Source: Bacteroidales bacterium (GTDB taxonomy: Bacteria > Bacteroidota > Bacteroidia > Bacteroidales > ML635J-15). From it: DNA of 64,000 bases. Shown here piece by piece: positions 6,966-17,194 of this stretch (position 1 is the first letter of the stretch; each line of letters opens with the position of its first letter). The notes under the pieces were generated by a model that was not told the origin of the DNA, did not search any database, and saw only the letters and a list, made by a program, of their open reading frames with translations. The stretch is from the NCBI GenBank assembly GCA_017994175.1, contig JAGOLH010000003.1, positions 1 to 64,000 on the forward strand. The letters are read 5' to 3'. A program made the translations under genes and the position numbers.

Positions 6966-6996
6966 CAAATATACAAAAATTGCACCGCTTTTGCAA
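6966..6996 (-). promoter_or_regulatory. Promoter of tmRNA
   Basis: On the minus strand TTG, 20 bp, then TATATTTG matches the Bacteroidota promoter form. The mature 5' end lies 11 nt downstream of the -7 box. Confidence 0.6.
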
Positions 6997-7080
6997 GAAA
7001 ATCTTTGATGTTGCACAAATTATGCAGGTTTTCGACCTAAAAATTGTATTTTTACCACCCTGAACTTAAAAATTTCGTAT

Positions 7081-8298
7081 ATGGCAACAAAAATCCGTAT
7101 CGGTATACTGAAAGAAACCAAAACTCCACCCGACAGAAGAGTAGTGTTGACACCTGAAAATGTTCTACAAGCAATGAAGCATTTTCCGGAAGCAGAATTT
7201 GTGGTTCAAAAAAGCACACTGCGCTGCTTTACCGATAATGAATATCTCGAAAAAGGCATAGCCATGGCTGATGATATGTCGGATTGCGACGTTCTGATGG
7301 GAGTTAAGGAAGTGCATATACCGGAACTGATACCAAACAAGCAATACCATTTTTTCTCGCACACTCACAAGAAACAAAGCTACAACCGCCCACTGCTTCA
7401 AGCGTTGGTAAAAAACCATATTACCATGGTCGACCATGAATGCCTGACATACGAAAACGGAGCCCGGGTAGTAGCATTTGGCCGCTGGGCCGGAATAGTG
7501 GGTGCGTATAACGCAATGCTGGGATGGGGGTTGCGCACCGGAGACTACCAGCTGAAGCGTGCCGTAGATTGTTTCGACCGTAACGAAATGATCGGTGAAC
7601 TGAAACATGTGAAACTGGCTAAAAATCTAAAAATTCTCATTACGGGCAAAGGTCGCGTTGGCATGGGAGCCATGGAAACACTTTCGGGACTGAAATTAAA
7701 AATGGTTACGGCAAAAGAATTTCTAACCCAACAGTTTAACGAACCTGTAATTTGTCAGATCGATGCTGATGAGTATGTGGAACACAAAGACGGCGGCTGG
7801 AAAGATTTTCCTTACTTTTTCAAACATCCGGCAGAATTTGTATCGACATTTTCTCCTTTCTCGAAAGTAACCGATATCTGGATCCCCTGCCATTTCTGGG
7901 ATCAGAATTCACCAGCTTTTTTAAAACCTGCCGATTACCACGCTCCGGATTTTCGCATTAAGCTGATTGCCGATGTAAGTTGCGACCTTATTGACCCGAT
8001 ACCTTCCACGCTGCGCGCTTCAACCATAAAGGAGCCTTTCTATGGATACAATCCGAAAACCGAAAAAGAATGTGCTGCCTTCGATAAGAATAACGTCACA
8101 GTGATGGCTGTTGATAACCTGCCCGGCGAACTGCCCCGCGATGCTTCAGGTGAGTTTGGGGCACGCTTTATCGAGGAAGTAATTCCGGCTATTGTAGGCA
8201 AAGACGAAAAGGGCATTATTATGCGGGGAACCATTTGCAGCCGCGGTAAACTTACCGAAAGGTATGCCTATCTTGAGGATTTTTTGAACGGGAAGTAG
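7081..8298 (+). CDS. NAD(P)-dependent oxidoreductase, alanine dehydrogenase/transhydrogenase-like
   Basis: This 405-residue protein begins KIRIGILKETKTPPDRRVVLTPE, the start of the AlaDH/PNT N-terminal fold, where Arg and Lys bind the carboxylate substrate. VDHECLTYENGARVVAFGRWAG follows. A nucleotide loop ITGKGRVGMGAME lies at about 186-198, and KLIADVSCDLIDPIP later. This layout is shared with lysine-forming saccharopine dehydrogenase and with a Bacteroidota group annotated only as NAD(P)-dependent oxidoreductase, so the substrate is uncertain. It probably acts in amino-acid metabolism in the cytoplasm. It is a single gene starting 126 nt from the divergent tmRNA gene, and a repeat array lies just after its stop. 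Confidence 0.85.
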   Translation: MATKIRIGILKETKTPPDRRVVLTPENVLQAMKHFPEAEFVVQKSTLRCFTDNEYLEKGIAMADDMSDCDVLMGVKEVHIPELIPNKQYHFFSHTHKKQSYNRPLLQALVKNHITMVDHECLTYENGARVVAFGRWAGIVGAYNAMLGWGLRTGDYQLKRAVDCFDRNEMIGELKHVKLAKNLKILITGKGRVGMGAMETLSGLKLKMVTAKEFLTQQFNEPVICQIDADEYVEHKDGGWKDFPYFFKHPAEFVSTFSPFSKVTDIWIPCHFWDQNSPAFLKPADYHAPDFRIKLIADVSCDLIDPIPSTLRASTIKEPFYGYNPKTEKECAAFDKNNVTVMAVDNLPGELPRDASGEFGARFIEEVIPAIVGKDEKGIIMRGTICSRGKLTERYAYLEDFLNGK

Positions 8299-8305
8299 TT
8301 AGGGT

Positions 8306-8395
8306 GAATACAGGAGTCAGAATACAGGAGTCAGAATACAGAAGTCAGAAGTCAGAAGTCAGAAGTCCAGAAGTCAGAAGTCCAGAAACCCGTTA
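8306..8395. repeat. 7-bp tandem repeat array (locus 2)
   Basis: About twelve 7-mers run in tandem: GTCAGAA alternates with TACAGGA or TACAGAA, then GTCAGAA repeats, twice with an extra C (GTCCAGAA). It lies between the oxidoreductase stop and the end of rpe. Related units are at 2020-2054 and 63471-63627. Confidence 0.8.
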
Positions 8396-8423
8396 TCTTT
8401 TATTGCTTGCATTACCCAAAAAA

Positions 8424-9077
8424 TTATCCCACCAGCTTCAGTTGCCGAATGGTTTCGACCGGATTTTTCGATGCAAACACAGTGTTACCTGCCACCAGTG
8501 CATTTACACCGGCTTTCACAAGTTCGGGAGCATTTTCGAGGGTAACGCCGCCATCCACTTCAATAATTAAATCAGGGTTGTCGAATTGCTTTAACTCCGA
8601 TAACAATTCCAGCTTGCGGTAGGTCGACTGAATAAAACTTTGCCCGCCAAAGCCGGGATTTACAGACATCACCAGCACCAGATCGATATCGGCAATCACA
8701 TTTTCGAGCATCTGAACCGGTGTATGTGGATTTAATGAGACGCCTGCTTTCATTCCTGCATTTTTAATCTCCTGAATAGTGCGGTGCAGGTGTGTACAGG
8801 CTTCAACATGAACCGTAAGGATATCGGCACCTGCATCACGAAAGGCCTGAATATATTTTTCGGGCGACACAATCATCAGATGCACATCGAGGGGTTTGTG
8901 CGCCTCTTTTTTAATAGCCTTAACCACAGGAAGCCCAAACGAAAGGTTCGGGACAAACACACCATCCATAACATCGAGATGAAACCAGTCGGCTTTGCTG
9001 TGGTTGATCATATCAATATCGGACGAGAGGTTCAGAAAGTTTGCCGACAACATCGAAGGAGCAACAATTACACTCAT
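8424..9077 (-). CDS. rpe: Ribulose-phosphate 3-epimerase
   Basis: This 217-residue TIM-barrel protein interconverts ribulose 5-phosphate and xylulose 5-phosphate in the pentose phosphate pathway. Family motifs are APSMLSANF near the start, FHLDVMDGVFVPNLSFG (metal-binding His and catalytic Asp), the VHLMI His, MSVNPGFGGQSF, and EVDGGVT with the second catalytic Asp. The frame is open to 9098; the ATG at 9077 (MSVIVAPS) is chosen because the family starts there, and 9083 is an alternative. It is followed upstream on the same strand, 78 nt away, by the primary sigma factor gene. Confidence 0.97.
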   Translation of the reverse strand: MSVIVAPSMLSANFLNLSSDIDMINHSKADWFHLDVMDGVFVPNLSFGLPVVKAIKKEAHKPLDVHLMIVSPEKYIQAFRDAGADILTVHVEACTHLHRTIQEIKNAGMKAGVSLNPHTPVQMLENVIADIDLVLVMSVNPGFGGQSFIQSTYRKLELLSELKQFDNPDLIIEVDGGVTLENAPELVKAGVNALVAGNTVFASKNPVETIRQLKLVG

Positions 9078-9155
9078 AAACATACCAATTTTATGCAATA
9101 AAGGTAATAATGATTATTCAGCAAAAAACAAATAGTGAATAATTCTGGCAATTTT

Positions 9156-10022
9156 TTACAAATTGTAGTATTTCAGCTTTTTATGCTTTGTGGATTGTTT
9201 CAGGCGCCGGATTGAGGCATCTTTAATCTGCCGTACGCGTTCACGTGTCAGACAGAAATATTCGGCAATTTCATCAAGTGTTTTTGCATGTTCTCCACCC
9301 AATCCATAATACATTTTCAGGATTTCTGACTCCCGCTTTCCCAATACACTCAATGTGCTGTTGATTTCACGCATTAACGATTCTTTCAGCAGAGAATAAT
9401 CGGGTGGATTATCGGTATTAATATCAATAAGATCTGCCAATGTTCCATCATCAGGATCAGACCCCACAGGAGCATCCATCGACACATGGCGGACATTATT
9501 CTTCAGGTTGTCTTTTATCTCGTACGCAGTCATTTCTATTTCTTCGGCAATCTCTTCAGCGGTAGGCTCCCTTTGGAACTGCTGTTCAAGCTTTGAGCTA
9601 ATTGTGTGAATTTTATTGATGGCACCAATCTTATTCAAAGGCAACCGTACCATACGTCCCTGCTCGGCAAGAGAATGCAGAATTGATTGTCTTATCCACC
9701 ATACAGCATAAGAAATAAACTTAAAACCGCGTGTTTCGTCGAAACGTAAGGCAGCCTTAATAAGGCCCAGATTGCCTTCGTTTACAAGATCCTGTAGGCT
9801 CAATCCCTGATTTTGATACTGCTTTGCCACGGAAACAACAAAACGGAGGTTGGAGGTTACCAGTTTCTCCAAAGCTGCTCTGTCGCCCATTTTTATTTTG
9901 CGCGCAAGTTCTATCTCTTCTTCCGGTGTAATCATCACTTTTCGTCCGATTTCCTGAAGATATTTCTCGAACGCAGGCGTATCGCGGTTAGTAACTTGCT
10001 TAACTATCTTTAACTGACGCAT
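9156..10022 (-). CDS. rpoD: Primary RNA polymerase sigma factor, RpoD/SigA type
   Basis: This 288-residue protein is the short Bacteroidota form without region 1.1. Region 1.2 is PAFEKYLQEIGRKVMITPEEE. Region 2 has LVTSNLRFVVSVAKQY, LSLQDLVNEGNLGLIKAA and FISYAVWWIRQSI, the last contacting the -10 element. Region 3 includes VRLPLNKIGAINKIH. Region 4 ends with TLDEIAEYFCLTRERVRQIKDASIRRLK. It directs housekeeping transcription from TTTG / TAnnTTTG promoters, which are seen at several places in this window. It is divergent from rho across a 236-bp AT-rich gap that holds nothing else I can identify. Confidence 0.96.
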   Translation of the reverse strand: MRQLKIVKQVTNRDTPAFEKYLQEIGRKVMITPEEEIELARKIKMGDRAALEKLVTSNLRFVVSVAKQYQNQGLSLQDLVNEGNLGLIKAALRFDETRGFKFISYAVWWIRQSILHSLAEQGRMVRLPLNKIGAINKIHTISSKLEQQFQREPTAEEIAEEIEMTAYEIKDNLKNNVRHVSMDAPVGSDPDDGTLADLIDINTDNPPDYSLLKESLMREINSTLSVLGKRESEILKMYYGLGGEHAKTLDEIAEYFCLTRERVRQIKDASIRRLKQSTKHKKLKYYNL

Positions 10023-10258
10023 TTCATTTCGATTTTACACACATTTATAAAACGCTTTTCTTCATAAAAAGGTTGCTTTAGCTAAACAACAAATCGCTTG
10101 AAATGTTTTTAACATTTTATTAGGGCTAATAATTTTCATTTTTTTTAATCGTATTATTATTTTTATTATCATTGCACTGAAATGTTGGATTCTCCTCGTA
10201 GAGATTAAGATTTACCCACAAAAGAAAATTTTTATTTTATCATTTAAACATATTTTTA

Positions 10259-12256
10259 ATGTACGACATTAATCAACTTAACGAAAAGCTGTTACCTGAG
10301 CTTAAACTTATAGCACGTGACCTTGGACTTGTAAGAACCGACATGCTGAAAAAAGAAGAACTTGTTTATAAAATTCTTGACCAGCAGGCTATAAATGCAT
10401 CGGCTATACCTGACGAAAAAAAGCAACGACCACCCAGACAACGTCGCAGAGCTGAAAAAATTACGATAAATACCCCTTCGTACCGCGACTTCACATTGTT
10501 TCCCACAAGCAAACCCGAGGAAGCAACAAAAATCTCGTCAGAAGATGCAAAGTCAGAAAACTCCGGCACTCCCGATAACAAAGATGTGATTATTCCTCAT
10601 CGTAAACGCAGGCCTGTGCTTCCGGAAGAAAAAACCCAAGACGAAAGTGCTTTAATTACTAAGATAAATCAATCGATCGAACCGGAGAAGAAGGAGAAAA
10701 AAGAAAACCCAGAAGCTCCTGAAAATAAAAAACGTAAGAAGCGTTTTAGAAAAAAATATGAAAATGTAAGCGTTTCTTCCAATCCACCTGCAGTTAACCC
10801 TGTGACTGCACCAAGTGAAATAATTGCTAATACTCATATTGTTAATGATCAGGTAATACATCAACCTTCAATTATAGCTGACGTTGTATCAGAAGCTGAG
10901 CCTATTGTTGACCGGAAGGAACTAACTCCTCCTGTAAAACATGTAGCCAGCGTTGAACCTCTTCAAGCAAAACGGCAGGAAATCCGTTTGCCTGAACGCG
11001 AAGTAAAAAAAGAAATTTCTGACTCTGCAGATAAAAATGAAGTGAATTCACTTCATGAAAATCAGAAAAACACTGAAACAAGCGAAATAGCAAATCACAC
11101 CGAAGAGCCAGTAAAAGAGACACAATCATTCGAATTTAATGGAATTGTTAACATCGACGGAGTACTCGAAATCGTACCGGACGGGTATGGCTTTCTTCGT
11201 TCGTCCGACTACAATTATTTGAACTCTCCCGACGACGTATATGTAAGTCAATCGCAAATAAAACTTTTTGGGCTGAAAACCGGCGATACTGTCGAAGGAA
11301 GCATACGTCCTCCCCGTGAAGGTGAAAAATATTTTCCGTTGATTAAAATCAATAAAATCAATGGCCGCGACCCTTCAGTAATGCGCGACCGCATTCCTTT
11401 CGATCATCTTACTCCATTATTCCCAACTGAAAAATTCAATATTACAGGGCAGGGAAAAGCCACTTTATCGACAAGAATTGTTGATTTATTCTCTCCCATA
11501 GGCAAAGGCCAGAGAGGTTTGATTGTAGCGCAGCCTAAAACCGGTAAAACGGTACTGCTACAGGAAATCGCCAATGCAATTGCTGCCAATCACCCGGAAG
11601 TATACCTTATGATTCTTCTTATTGATGAGCGTCCGGAAGAAGTTACTGATATGGCGCGAAATGTAAACGCTGAAGTTATTGCTTCAACATTTGATGAACC
11701 GGCAGAACGCCATGTAAGGGTTAGCACGATCGTCTTAGAGAAAGCAAAACGCCTGGTGGAATGCGGTCATGACGTGATAATTCTACTCGATTCCATAACC
11801 CGTCTGGCAAGGGCTTACAACACTGTTGCTCCTGCATCCGGCAGGGTTTTATCGGGTGGTGTCGACAGCAATGCATTGCATAAGCCAAAGCGTTTCTTCG
11901 GAGCCGCACGAAATATCGAAGGGGGTGGTTCGCTGACGATACTTGCAACAGCTTTAACCGAGACCGGTTCAAAAATGGACGATGTCATCTTTGAAGAATT
12001 CAAAGGAACTGGCAATATGGAACTGCAGCTTGATCGTAAACTGTCGAACCGCAGAATTTATCCTGCTGTTGATATCACAGCTTCAAGCACACGCCGTGAA
12101 GATTTGCTCATTCCGGCAGAAGTACTCAATAGGGTGTGGATACTCAGAGAGTTTCTGGCAGATATGAATTCGCTTGAAGCGATGGATTTTATGAGACAAC
12201 GGCTTCCAAACACCAAAGATAATCTCGAATTCCTGATGACAATGGATAAATTATAA
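10259..12256 (+). CDS. rho: Transcription termination factor Rho
   Basis: At 665 residues it is longer than the usual 420, as is typical of Bacteroidota. The Rho N-terminal helical domain lies at about 1-45 ([20 protein letters not shown]). About 230 disordered residues rich in Lys, Glu, Pro and Asn follow. The RNA-binding OB fold is at about 298-365 ([19 protein letters not shown]), and the ATPase carries Walker [12 protein letters not shown] (about 422), [28 protein letters not shown], and the R-loop [22 protein letters not shown]. It forms a hexameric RNA helicase that ends transcripts. The long insertion has been linked in other phyla to RNA binding and phase separation. It is closed by its own hairpin terminator. 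Confidence 0.98.
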   Translation: MYDINQLNEKLLPELKLIARDLGLVRTDMLKKEELVYKILDQQAINASAIPDEKKQRPPRQRRRAEKITINTPSYRDFTLFPTSKPEEATKISSEDAKSENSGTPDNKDVIIPHRKRRPVLPEEKTQDESALITKINQSIEPEKKEKKENPEAPENKKRKKRFRKKYENVSVSSNPPAVNPVTAPSEIIANTHIVNDQVIHQPSIIADVVSEAEPIVDRKELTPPVKHVASVEPLQAKRQEIRLPEREVKKEISDSADKNEVNSLHENQKNTETSEIANHTEEPVKETQSFEFNGIVNIDGVLEIVPDGYGFLRSSDYNYLNSPDDVYVSQSQIKLFGLKTGDTVEGSIRPPREGEKYFPLIKINKINGRDPSVMRDRIPFDHLTPLFPTEKFNITGQGKATLSTRIVDLFSPIGKGQRGLIVAQPKTGKTVLLQEIANAIAANHPEVYLMILLIDERPEEVTDMARNVNAEVIASTFDEPAERHVRVSTIVLEKAKRLVECGHDVIILLDSITRLARAYNTVAPASGRVLSGGVDSNALHKPKRFFGAARNIEGGGSLTILATALTETGSKMDDVIFEEFKGTGNMELQLDRKLSNRRIYPAVDITASSTRREDLLIPAEVLNRVWILREFLADMNSLEAMDFMRQRLPNTKDNLEFLMTMDKL

Positions 12257-12271
12257 TGTGTACCTGAAAAC

Positions 12272-12308
12272 AAAAAGGGTAGCAATGTTATTATTGTTAC
12301 CCTTTTTT
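12272..12308. terminator. Bidirectional terminator between rho and S9 peptidase gene
   Basis: AAAAAGGGTAGCAAT pairs with ATTGTTACCCTTTTTT (one G-T), with A-run and T-run on both sides, so it can serve rho and the convergent S9 peptidase gene. Confidence 0.8.
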
Positions 12309-12326
12309 ATTGTGCTTTGGTTAACA

Positions 12327-14429
12327 CTATTTTTTTAAATATGTATCAAGCCACGATCTGAACTCGCGCTGCCATAGAATGGCATTCTGCGGTTTTAGAA
12401 CAAAATGGGTTTCTTCAGGGAATATAAGCAGTTTCGACGGAATACCCCGAAGCTGTGCAGCATTAAATGCCTGCATACTTTCGGTGTATGGTATTCTAAA
12501 GTCTTTGCCTCCGCTGATAATTAATATGGGTGTATCCCATTTGTCCACAAAGCGATGGGGTGAGTTTGCATACGATTTTTGTGCGATAGCATTGTTTTTA
12601 TCCCAATAAGGTCCGCCAAGGTCGAAGTTGGCAAAGAACATTTCTTCGGTGGCTCCGTATTGGCTTTCGAGGTTGAACATACCGCAATGGGCAATAAAAG
12701 CTTTAAACCTGCCCTCATGATGCCCTGCCAACCAGAATACTGAAAAACCCCCATAGCTCGCACCCACTGCTCCCAACCGGTTCTCATCGATATACGGTTC
12801 TTTTGCGAGGGCATCGATTGCCGAAAGATAATCTTTCATATTTTGTCCGCCATAATCACCACTGATCTGCCGGTTCCATTCCTGCCCGAATCCGGGAACA
12901 CCTCTCCTGTTGGGAGCAACTACAATATAACCTCCTGCTGCCATGATCTGAAAATTCCAGCGGAATGAAAAAAACTGACTCACAGCACTCTGAGGACCAC
13001 CCTGACAATACAATAACGCCGGATAGGTTTTTGTGGAATCAAAGTCGGGTGGATAGATAACCCATGTTAGCATCTTTTTATTGTCGGTGGTTGTAATCCA
13101 TCGTTCCTGAACCTTTCCGAAAGTAATATTATCGTATATTTCCTTATTTACAAAGCTCAGCTGTGTCTCTGATCCATCCGGGTTGATCCTGAACAATTCC
13201 GTCGCCATACTCATGCTCATCTTGGCTCCTAATAGCACGTTCTCTGCTTTTGCTATCATTGTGTAATCGTGGATACCTTCAGTGACTTTCCGGATGCTGC
13301 CATCTTCGATATTCAGAGTATAAATCTGATGTGTTCCATTAATTACACTAATAAAATACAAGAATTTTCCATTCTCATCCCAGAGCAGACTCGATGCTGG
13401 CTGATCAAAGTTTGCACTCATATTTTTAATTTCGCCGGTAGCCAAATTTTTAATTATAATTCGGTCCTTATCCGATTCATATCCTGGAGTTTCCATGCTC
13501 AGCCATGCAAGATATTTCAAATCTGGCGAATAAACAGGGTACTTATCGTAACCGTTCATACCATTGCTTACATTGAGCGTTGTTTTACCGGCCAGGTCAT
13601 ATTCATAAATATCGGAATTTGTGCTTAGAGCATACTCCTTGCCGGTAAGCTTCTTACATGTATAGGCAATTTTTCTGGAATCGCTGCTCCACACCATTTC
13701 AGTATTGTCAAAATAAGGGCTCAGTGGGGCATCCCAGGCTTCATCAGGCATAATATCAGTAGCATTATCAATTTTGCCATTATTGAAACCTGCAACAAAA
13801 ATATGGCTCCATAAGTTGTCGTTCCAATGGTTCCAATGCCTATACATCAAATCTTCAGCAATAACAACATTTACCTTAGGCAAATCGGTATATAAATCTT
13901 TGGCCGACTTTCCAACAGCCACCTCTTTGCAAAAGAGAATTTTAGTACCATCAGGCGAAATTTCAAAACTCGAAAGGCCGTTCAGCAATGTGTCACAAAC
14001 CTCTTTATTACTGCCATCGGCATTCATTGACAGCAATTGAGGAGTTTCAGTTTTATCGCTGATATAAAATATTTTTTTTGCATCGGGTGCCCATCTTACA
14101 TTGTAGCAATTGTAAGGGCCTGATGTTAAAGCAACAGGAGCAGGTTTTTCGGTGCTCATTTTAAAGATATGTGTATAGCCTCTGTTTTCTTCGATATTGT
14201 AGAAAGTTACTGTATACAGTACCTCTTTGCCATCATGCGATAGCTGCATTTCACCAATCCTGCCAAATTTCCACATTATTTCCGGTGTTAATACAGCTGC
14301 TTTTTTTTCAGCATCAGTAAGGGAAACATTTACTGGAGTTTTTTCAGATTTTTCGACCGGATTCTGAATACAGGATTCAAAAACCAGAAAAATCGAAAAC
14401 AATAACACGGAAAATGCAATTGACCTCAT
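12327..14429 (-). CDS. S9 family serine peptidase (dipeptidyl/acylaminoacyl peptidase type), lipoprotein
   Basis: This 700-residue protein has a lipoprotein signal ending in FESC at about residue 20. Residues 40-430 form a beta-propeller with PD40-type blades (VRWAPDAKKIFYISDKT, FEISPDGTKILFCKE, PVYSPDLKYLAWLS). The C-terminal alpha/beta hydrolase carries Ser in GASYGGF (about 557), Asp in GGKDFRIPY (about 640) and His in EETHFVLKP (about 672). It should cleave short peptides at the cell envelope. It is the last gene of a bcp-recA-TPR-S9 cluster on the minus strand, 24 nt after the TPR gene, and ends at the shared rho terminator. Confidence 0.93.
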   Translation of the reverse strand: MRSIAFSVLLFSIFLVFESCIQNPVEKSEKTPVNVSLTDAEKKAAVLTPEIMWKFGRIGEMQLSHDGKEVLYTVTFYNIEENRGYTHIFKMSTEKPAPVALTSGPYNCYNVRWAPDAKKIFYISDKTETPQLLSMNADGSNKEVCDTLLNGLSSFEISPDGTKILFCKEVAVGKSAKDLYTDLPKVNVVIAEDLMYRHWNHWNDNLWSHIFVAGFNNGKIDNATDIMPDEAWDAPLSPYFDNTEMVWSSDSRKIAYTCKKLTGKEYALSTNSDIYEYDLAGKTTLNVSNGMNGYDKYPVYSPDLKYLAWLSMETPGYESDKDRIIIKNLATGEIKNMSANFDQPASSLLWDENGKFLYFISVINGTHQIYTLNIEDGSIRKVTEGIHDYTMIAKAENVLLGAKMSMSMATELFRINPDGSETQLSFVNKEIYDNITFGKVQERWITTTDNKKMLTWVIYPPDFDSTKTYPALLYCQGGPQSAVSQFFSFRWNFQIMAAGGYIVVAPNRRGVPGFGQEWNRQISGDYGGQNMKDYLSAIDALAKEPYIDENRLGAVGASYGGFSVFWLAGHHEGRFKAFIAHCGMFNLESQYGATEEMFFANFDLGGPYWDKNNAIAQKSYANSPHRFVDKWDTPILIISGGKDFRIPYTESMQAFNAAQLRGIPSKLLIFPEETHFVLKPQNAILWQREFRSWLDTYLKK

Positions 14430-14453
14430 AATATTAGATTTTATAATTAATTT

Positions 14454-15497
14454 TTATCTTTTGTCTAGCTTATTCAGTGCTTCCACAGCAAGGTCGTAAT
14501 TCGGTGCAATTTCAAGCGCTTTGTTATAGTCGTTTCTTGCTTCTGTCTCATTCCCGGAGAGCTCATAGGCCAGTCCTCTGTTATAATATGCATTCACAGC
14601 CTTCGGGTCGATCTCAACAGCCTTTGAAAAATAACCTATAGCAGCTTTGACATCATCGCCATACACCAATAAATAATATCCCATATTATAATTGGCCTGA
14701 TAATCGGTACTATCTACACTGATTGCCTTTTCAAAAACCTGACGTGTTTTATCGTTTAATCCAAATTTTTCGTACACCAGACCAGCATTGAGAAGTATTT
14801 GCAGATTATCGGGAAAAAGCAATACGGCAGTATTAAAGTAATCGACGGCCAGTTTATTATCAGCCTCGTAATAAATCATACCAATCATGTTATATGCTTC
14901 AGCATGTTTCGGATTGTATTCAAGCACAGAAAGAAGGCTTTCAACAGCTTTTACCGTCATATTATTTTCTTTAAAAATCAGCGCCTTCAGAAAATACGTT
15001 TTATCGCTCTGCTGGTTCATGCCCTCAATAAAGGCTATTTCTTTGATTGCATCATCGTATTGTTTCACATAATAATACAACTGAGCAAGCTTGAAGTGGG
15101 CTTCTTTGTCCTGCGGATGGTGCTTTATACATAGCAACAATGCATCTCTCGAGCGTTCCGATTTTCCAAGCAACAGAAAATAGTCAGCAGCTGTGTGCAG
15201 GTAAACCGGATTGATTGAATCGAGTTTTAAGGCAATTTCGATATCGTTTACGGCTTCCTGAAGGTTACCATTCCCGTAATTCAGCAAGGCTCTTTTATAA
15301 AAGAGTGAATGCTGTCTTGGGTTACTTCTGATTTGAGCAGACAATATTTTTATAGAATCAACAGAATCGTTTGCAACGGTTAAAGCTTTTTGTTTTCCCG
15401 AATTACATGAACAGCTGTTGAGTGCAAGGAATATGAGAACATAAGATATTAAAATCCCAGATACGACAAAAATATTCCGGAGCTTAGTCATTGGCAA
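14454..15497 (-). CDS. TPR-repeat lipoprotein
   Basis: This 347-residue protein has a hydrophobic segment ending in ALNSC, a lipobox with Cys about residue 29. The rest is a solenoid of about eight tetratricopeptide repeats (for example KAVNAYYNRGLAYELSGNETEARNDYNKALEIAPN, split over two helices). Such lipoproteins act as scaffolds in the envelope; the partner is unknown. It starts 12 nt after the recA stop, and ATG at 15491 is an equally good start. The close spacing suggests it is read with recA, although no functional link to DNA repair is evident. Confidence 0.88.
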   Translation of the reverse strand: MPMTKLRNIFVVSGILISYVLIFLALNSCSCNSGKQKALTVANDSVDSIKILSAQIRSNPRQHSLFYKRALLNYGNGNLQEAVNDIEIALKLDSINPVYLHTAADYFLLLGKSERSRDALLLCIKHHPQDKEAHFKLAQLYYYVKQYDDAIKEIAFIEGMNQQSDKTYFLKALIFKENNMTVKAVESLLSVLEYNPKHAEAYNMIGMIYYEADNKLAVDYFNTAVLLFPDNLQILLNAGLVYEKFGLNDKTRQVFEKAISVDSTDYQANYNMGYYLLVYGDDVKAAIGYFSKAVEIDPKAVNAYYNRGLAYELSGNETEARNDYNKALEIAPNYDLAVEALNKLDKR

Positions 15498-15509
15498 CCC
15501 AAAGAATTA

Positions 15510-16523
15510 TTAGTTGGCTTCGAGCCTTGCAACAACCTTCTTCTCGAGTTCTTCGGCGAGTTCCGGATTATCAAGAAGTAGCTGTTTCACAGCATCACGT
15601 CCCTGTCCAAGTTTGGTGTCACCATAGCTGAACCACGATCCGCTTTTCTTGATTATTTCATAATCAACGCTTAAATCAATAATCTCACCTATCTTACTTA
15701 TGCCTTCACCGTACACAATGTCGAATTCTGCTTTCTTAAACGGCGGAGCCATTTTGTTTTTAACTACTTTCACTCTGGTACGACTACCCGTTACATCTTC
15801 GCTCTCTTTAATCTGGGAAATTCTCCGGATATCGAGGCGGATGCTGGCATAGAATTTAAGTGCGTTTCCACCCGTAGTAGTTTCGGGGCTGCCAAACATC
15901 ACTCCAATTTTATCGCGTAGTTGATTGATAAATATACAGCAGGTCTGCGTTTTGCTGATATTTGCAGTAAGTTTTCGTAAAGCCTGCGACATTAAACGGG
16001 CCTGCAGCCCCATTTTACTGTCGCCCATTTCACCTTCGATCTCTGCTTTTGGGGTAAGTGCAGCAACTGAGTCGATAACTATAATATCTATAGCGCCCGA
16101 ACGTATCAAATTATCAGCAATTTCGAGGGCTTGCTCTCCGTTATCGGGTTGTGATATAAACAGATTCTGTGTATCAACACCCAGTTTCTCAGCATAGGTT
16201 CTATCGAAAGCATGCTCTGCATCAATAATGGCAGCAATGCCACCACTTTTCTGTGCTTCAGCAATAGCATGAATCGCTAAGGTTGTTTTTCCCGATGATT
16301 CAGGGCCGTATATTTCAATTACTCTTCCACGGGGATACCCTCCTACTCCCAATGCATAGTTCAATGTTACCGATCCAGAAGGTATAATGGGTACATTTTC
16401 CACAACCTTATCGCCAAGCTTCATGATGGCTCCTTTACCGTAGTCTTTTTCTATTTTACCCAGCGTGAGCTGTAACGCTTTCAGTTTTTCAAGCTTAATA
16501 TCTTCGTTTGTGTTCTTTGCCAT
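15510..16523 (-). CDS. recA: Recombinase A
   Basis: This 337-residue protein has full family length. Walker [10 protein letters not shown] lies at about 68-76, [11 protein letters not shown] follows, Walker [21 protein letters not shown] comes next, and loop L2 has [29 protein letters not shown]. It forms filaments on single-stranded DNA, promotes strand exchange and triggers SOS-type responses. It starts 5 nt after the bcp stop, so the two are translated from one mRNA. No SOS box could be recognised in the short upstream sequence. Confidence 0.98.
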   Translation of the reverse strand: MAKNTNEDIKLEKLKALQLTLGKIEKDYGKGAIMKLGDKVVENVPIIPSGSVTLNYALGVGGYPRGRVIEIYGPESSGKTTLAIHAIAEAQKSGGIAAIIDAEHAFDRTYAEKLGVDTQNLFISQPDNGEQALEIADNLIRSGAIDIIVIDSVAALTPKAEIEGEMGDSKMGLQARLMSQALRKLTANISKTQTCCIFINQLRDKIGVMFGSPETTTGGNALKFYASIRLDIRRISQIKESEDVTGSRTRVKVVKNKMAPPFKKAEFDIVYGEGISKIGEIIDLSVDYEIIKKSGSWFSYGDTKLGQGRDAVKQLLLDNPELAEELEKKVVARLEAN

Positions 16524-16528
16524 ATAAT

Positions 16529-16987
16529 TTAAAGGTTTTTAATTATTTGCTGACTATGATTTTTTGTATCAACTTTCTCAAATATTTGTTCAATAATACC
16601 ATTCTCCGATATAATGTAAGTTGTTCTCAGTACACCTTCATAGCTTTTACCATAAAGTTTTTTTTCCCCCCAGGCTCCATAGGCTTTGAGAATTTGCTTC
16701 TCGGTGTCTGAAATCAGGTCGAAAGGCAGATTATATTTTTCGGCAAACCCCTGATGGCTTTTAGTGCTGTCGGCACTAACACCTAAAACCTGATACCCTT
16801 TATGCTGCCACATTTCGTAGTTATCCCGAAGGTCGCAGGCTTCTGCAGTACAACCGGGGGTATTGTCTTTCGGATAAAAATATAATATCAGCTTTTTCCC
16901 ACTATAGTCTGATAGCGCAACAATCTTTCCTGACTGTGTAATTCCCTTAAAATCAGGAGCTTTATCGCCAAGCTTTAATTTTTGCAT
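16529..16987 (-). CDS. bcp: Thioredoxin-dependent thiol peroxidase (Bcp/PrxQ)
   Basis: This 152-residue peroxiredoxin reduces hydroperoxides with thioredoxin. The peroxidatic Cys lies in [19 protein letters not shown] (about 45), and the resolving Cys five residues later is present, as in the 2-Cys PrxQ type. [22 protein letters not shown] and [13 protein letters not shown] complete the fold. It is the first gene of the bcp-recA-TPR-S9 cluster, and divergent from the giant gene across 207 bp. Confidence 0.95.
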   Translation of the reverse strand: MQKLKLGDKAPDFKGITQSGKIVALSDYSGKKLILYFYPKDNTPGCTAEACDLRDNYEMWQHKGYQVLGVSADSTKSHQGFAEKYNLPFDLISDTEKQILKAYGAWGEKKLYGKSYEGVLRTTYIISENGIIEQIFEKVDTKNHSQQIIKNL

Positions 16988-17100
16988 AAATACATTTCTT
17001 TGTACAAATATATTTTTTTCAGTGCAGAATCAGGGGTTTGAAAATAAAAGTTTATTAACAATCGTGCGATTTTACATCCCAAATATCAAAAACAGAGGCT

Positions 17101-17134
17101 TTTGTTAGGCTGACACTATTTTTATGTATCTTTA
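17101..17134 (+). promoter_or_regulatory. Candidate promoter of the giant envelope-protein gene
   Basis: TTTG (17101-17104), a 22-bp spacer and TATCTTTA (17127-17134) resemble the Bacteroidota promoter. A 12-codon frame (17143-17181) with four His codons lies in the leader; its meaning is unclear. Confidence 0.4.
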
Positions 17135-17194
17135 TAGGTTTTATGGAATTGCACAAACATAACCATCATTGCTTTTGTTAAAGGCTTACCGAAA

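Noticed and set aside
6489-7063. Several open frames on both strands (60-115 codons)
   Set aside because: They overlay the tmRNA gene and its promoter, lack coding features, and partly translate the tRNA-like end of the RNA.
8306-8570. Open frames over the heptad array (from 8304 and 8407)
   Set aside because: The translation is only the repeat (QESEYRSQKSEVRS) running into antisense rpe.
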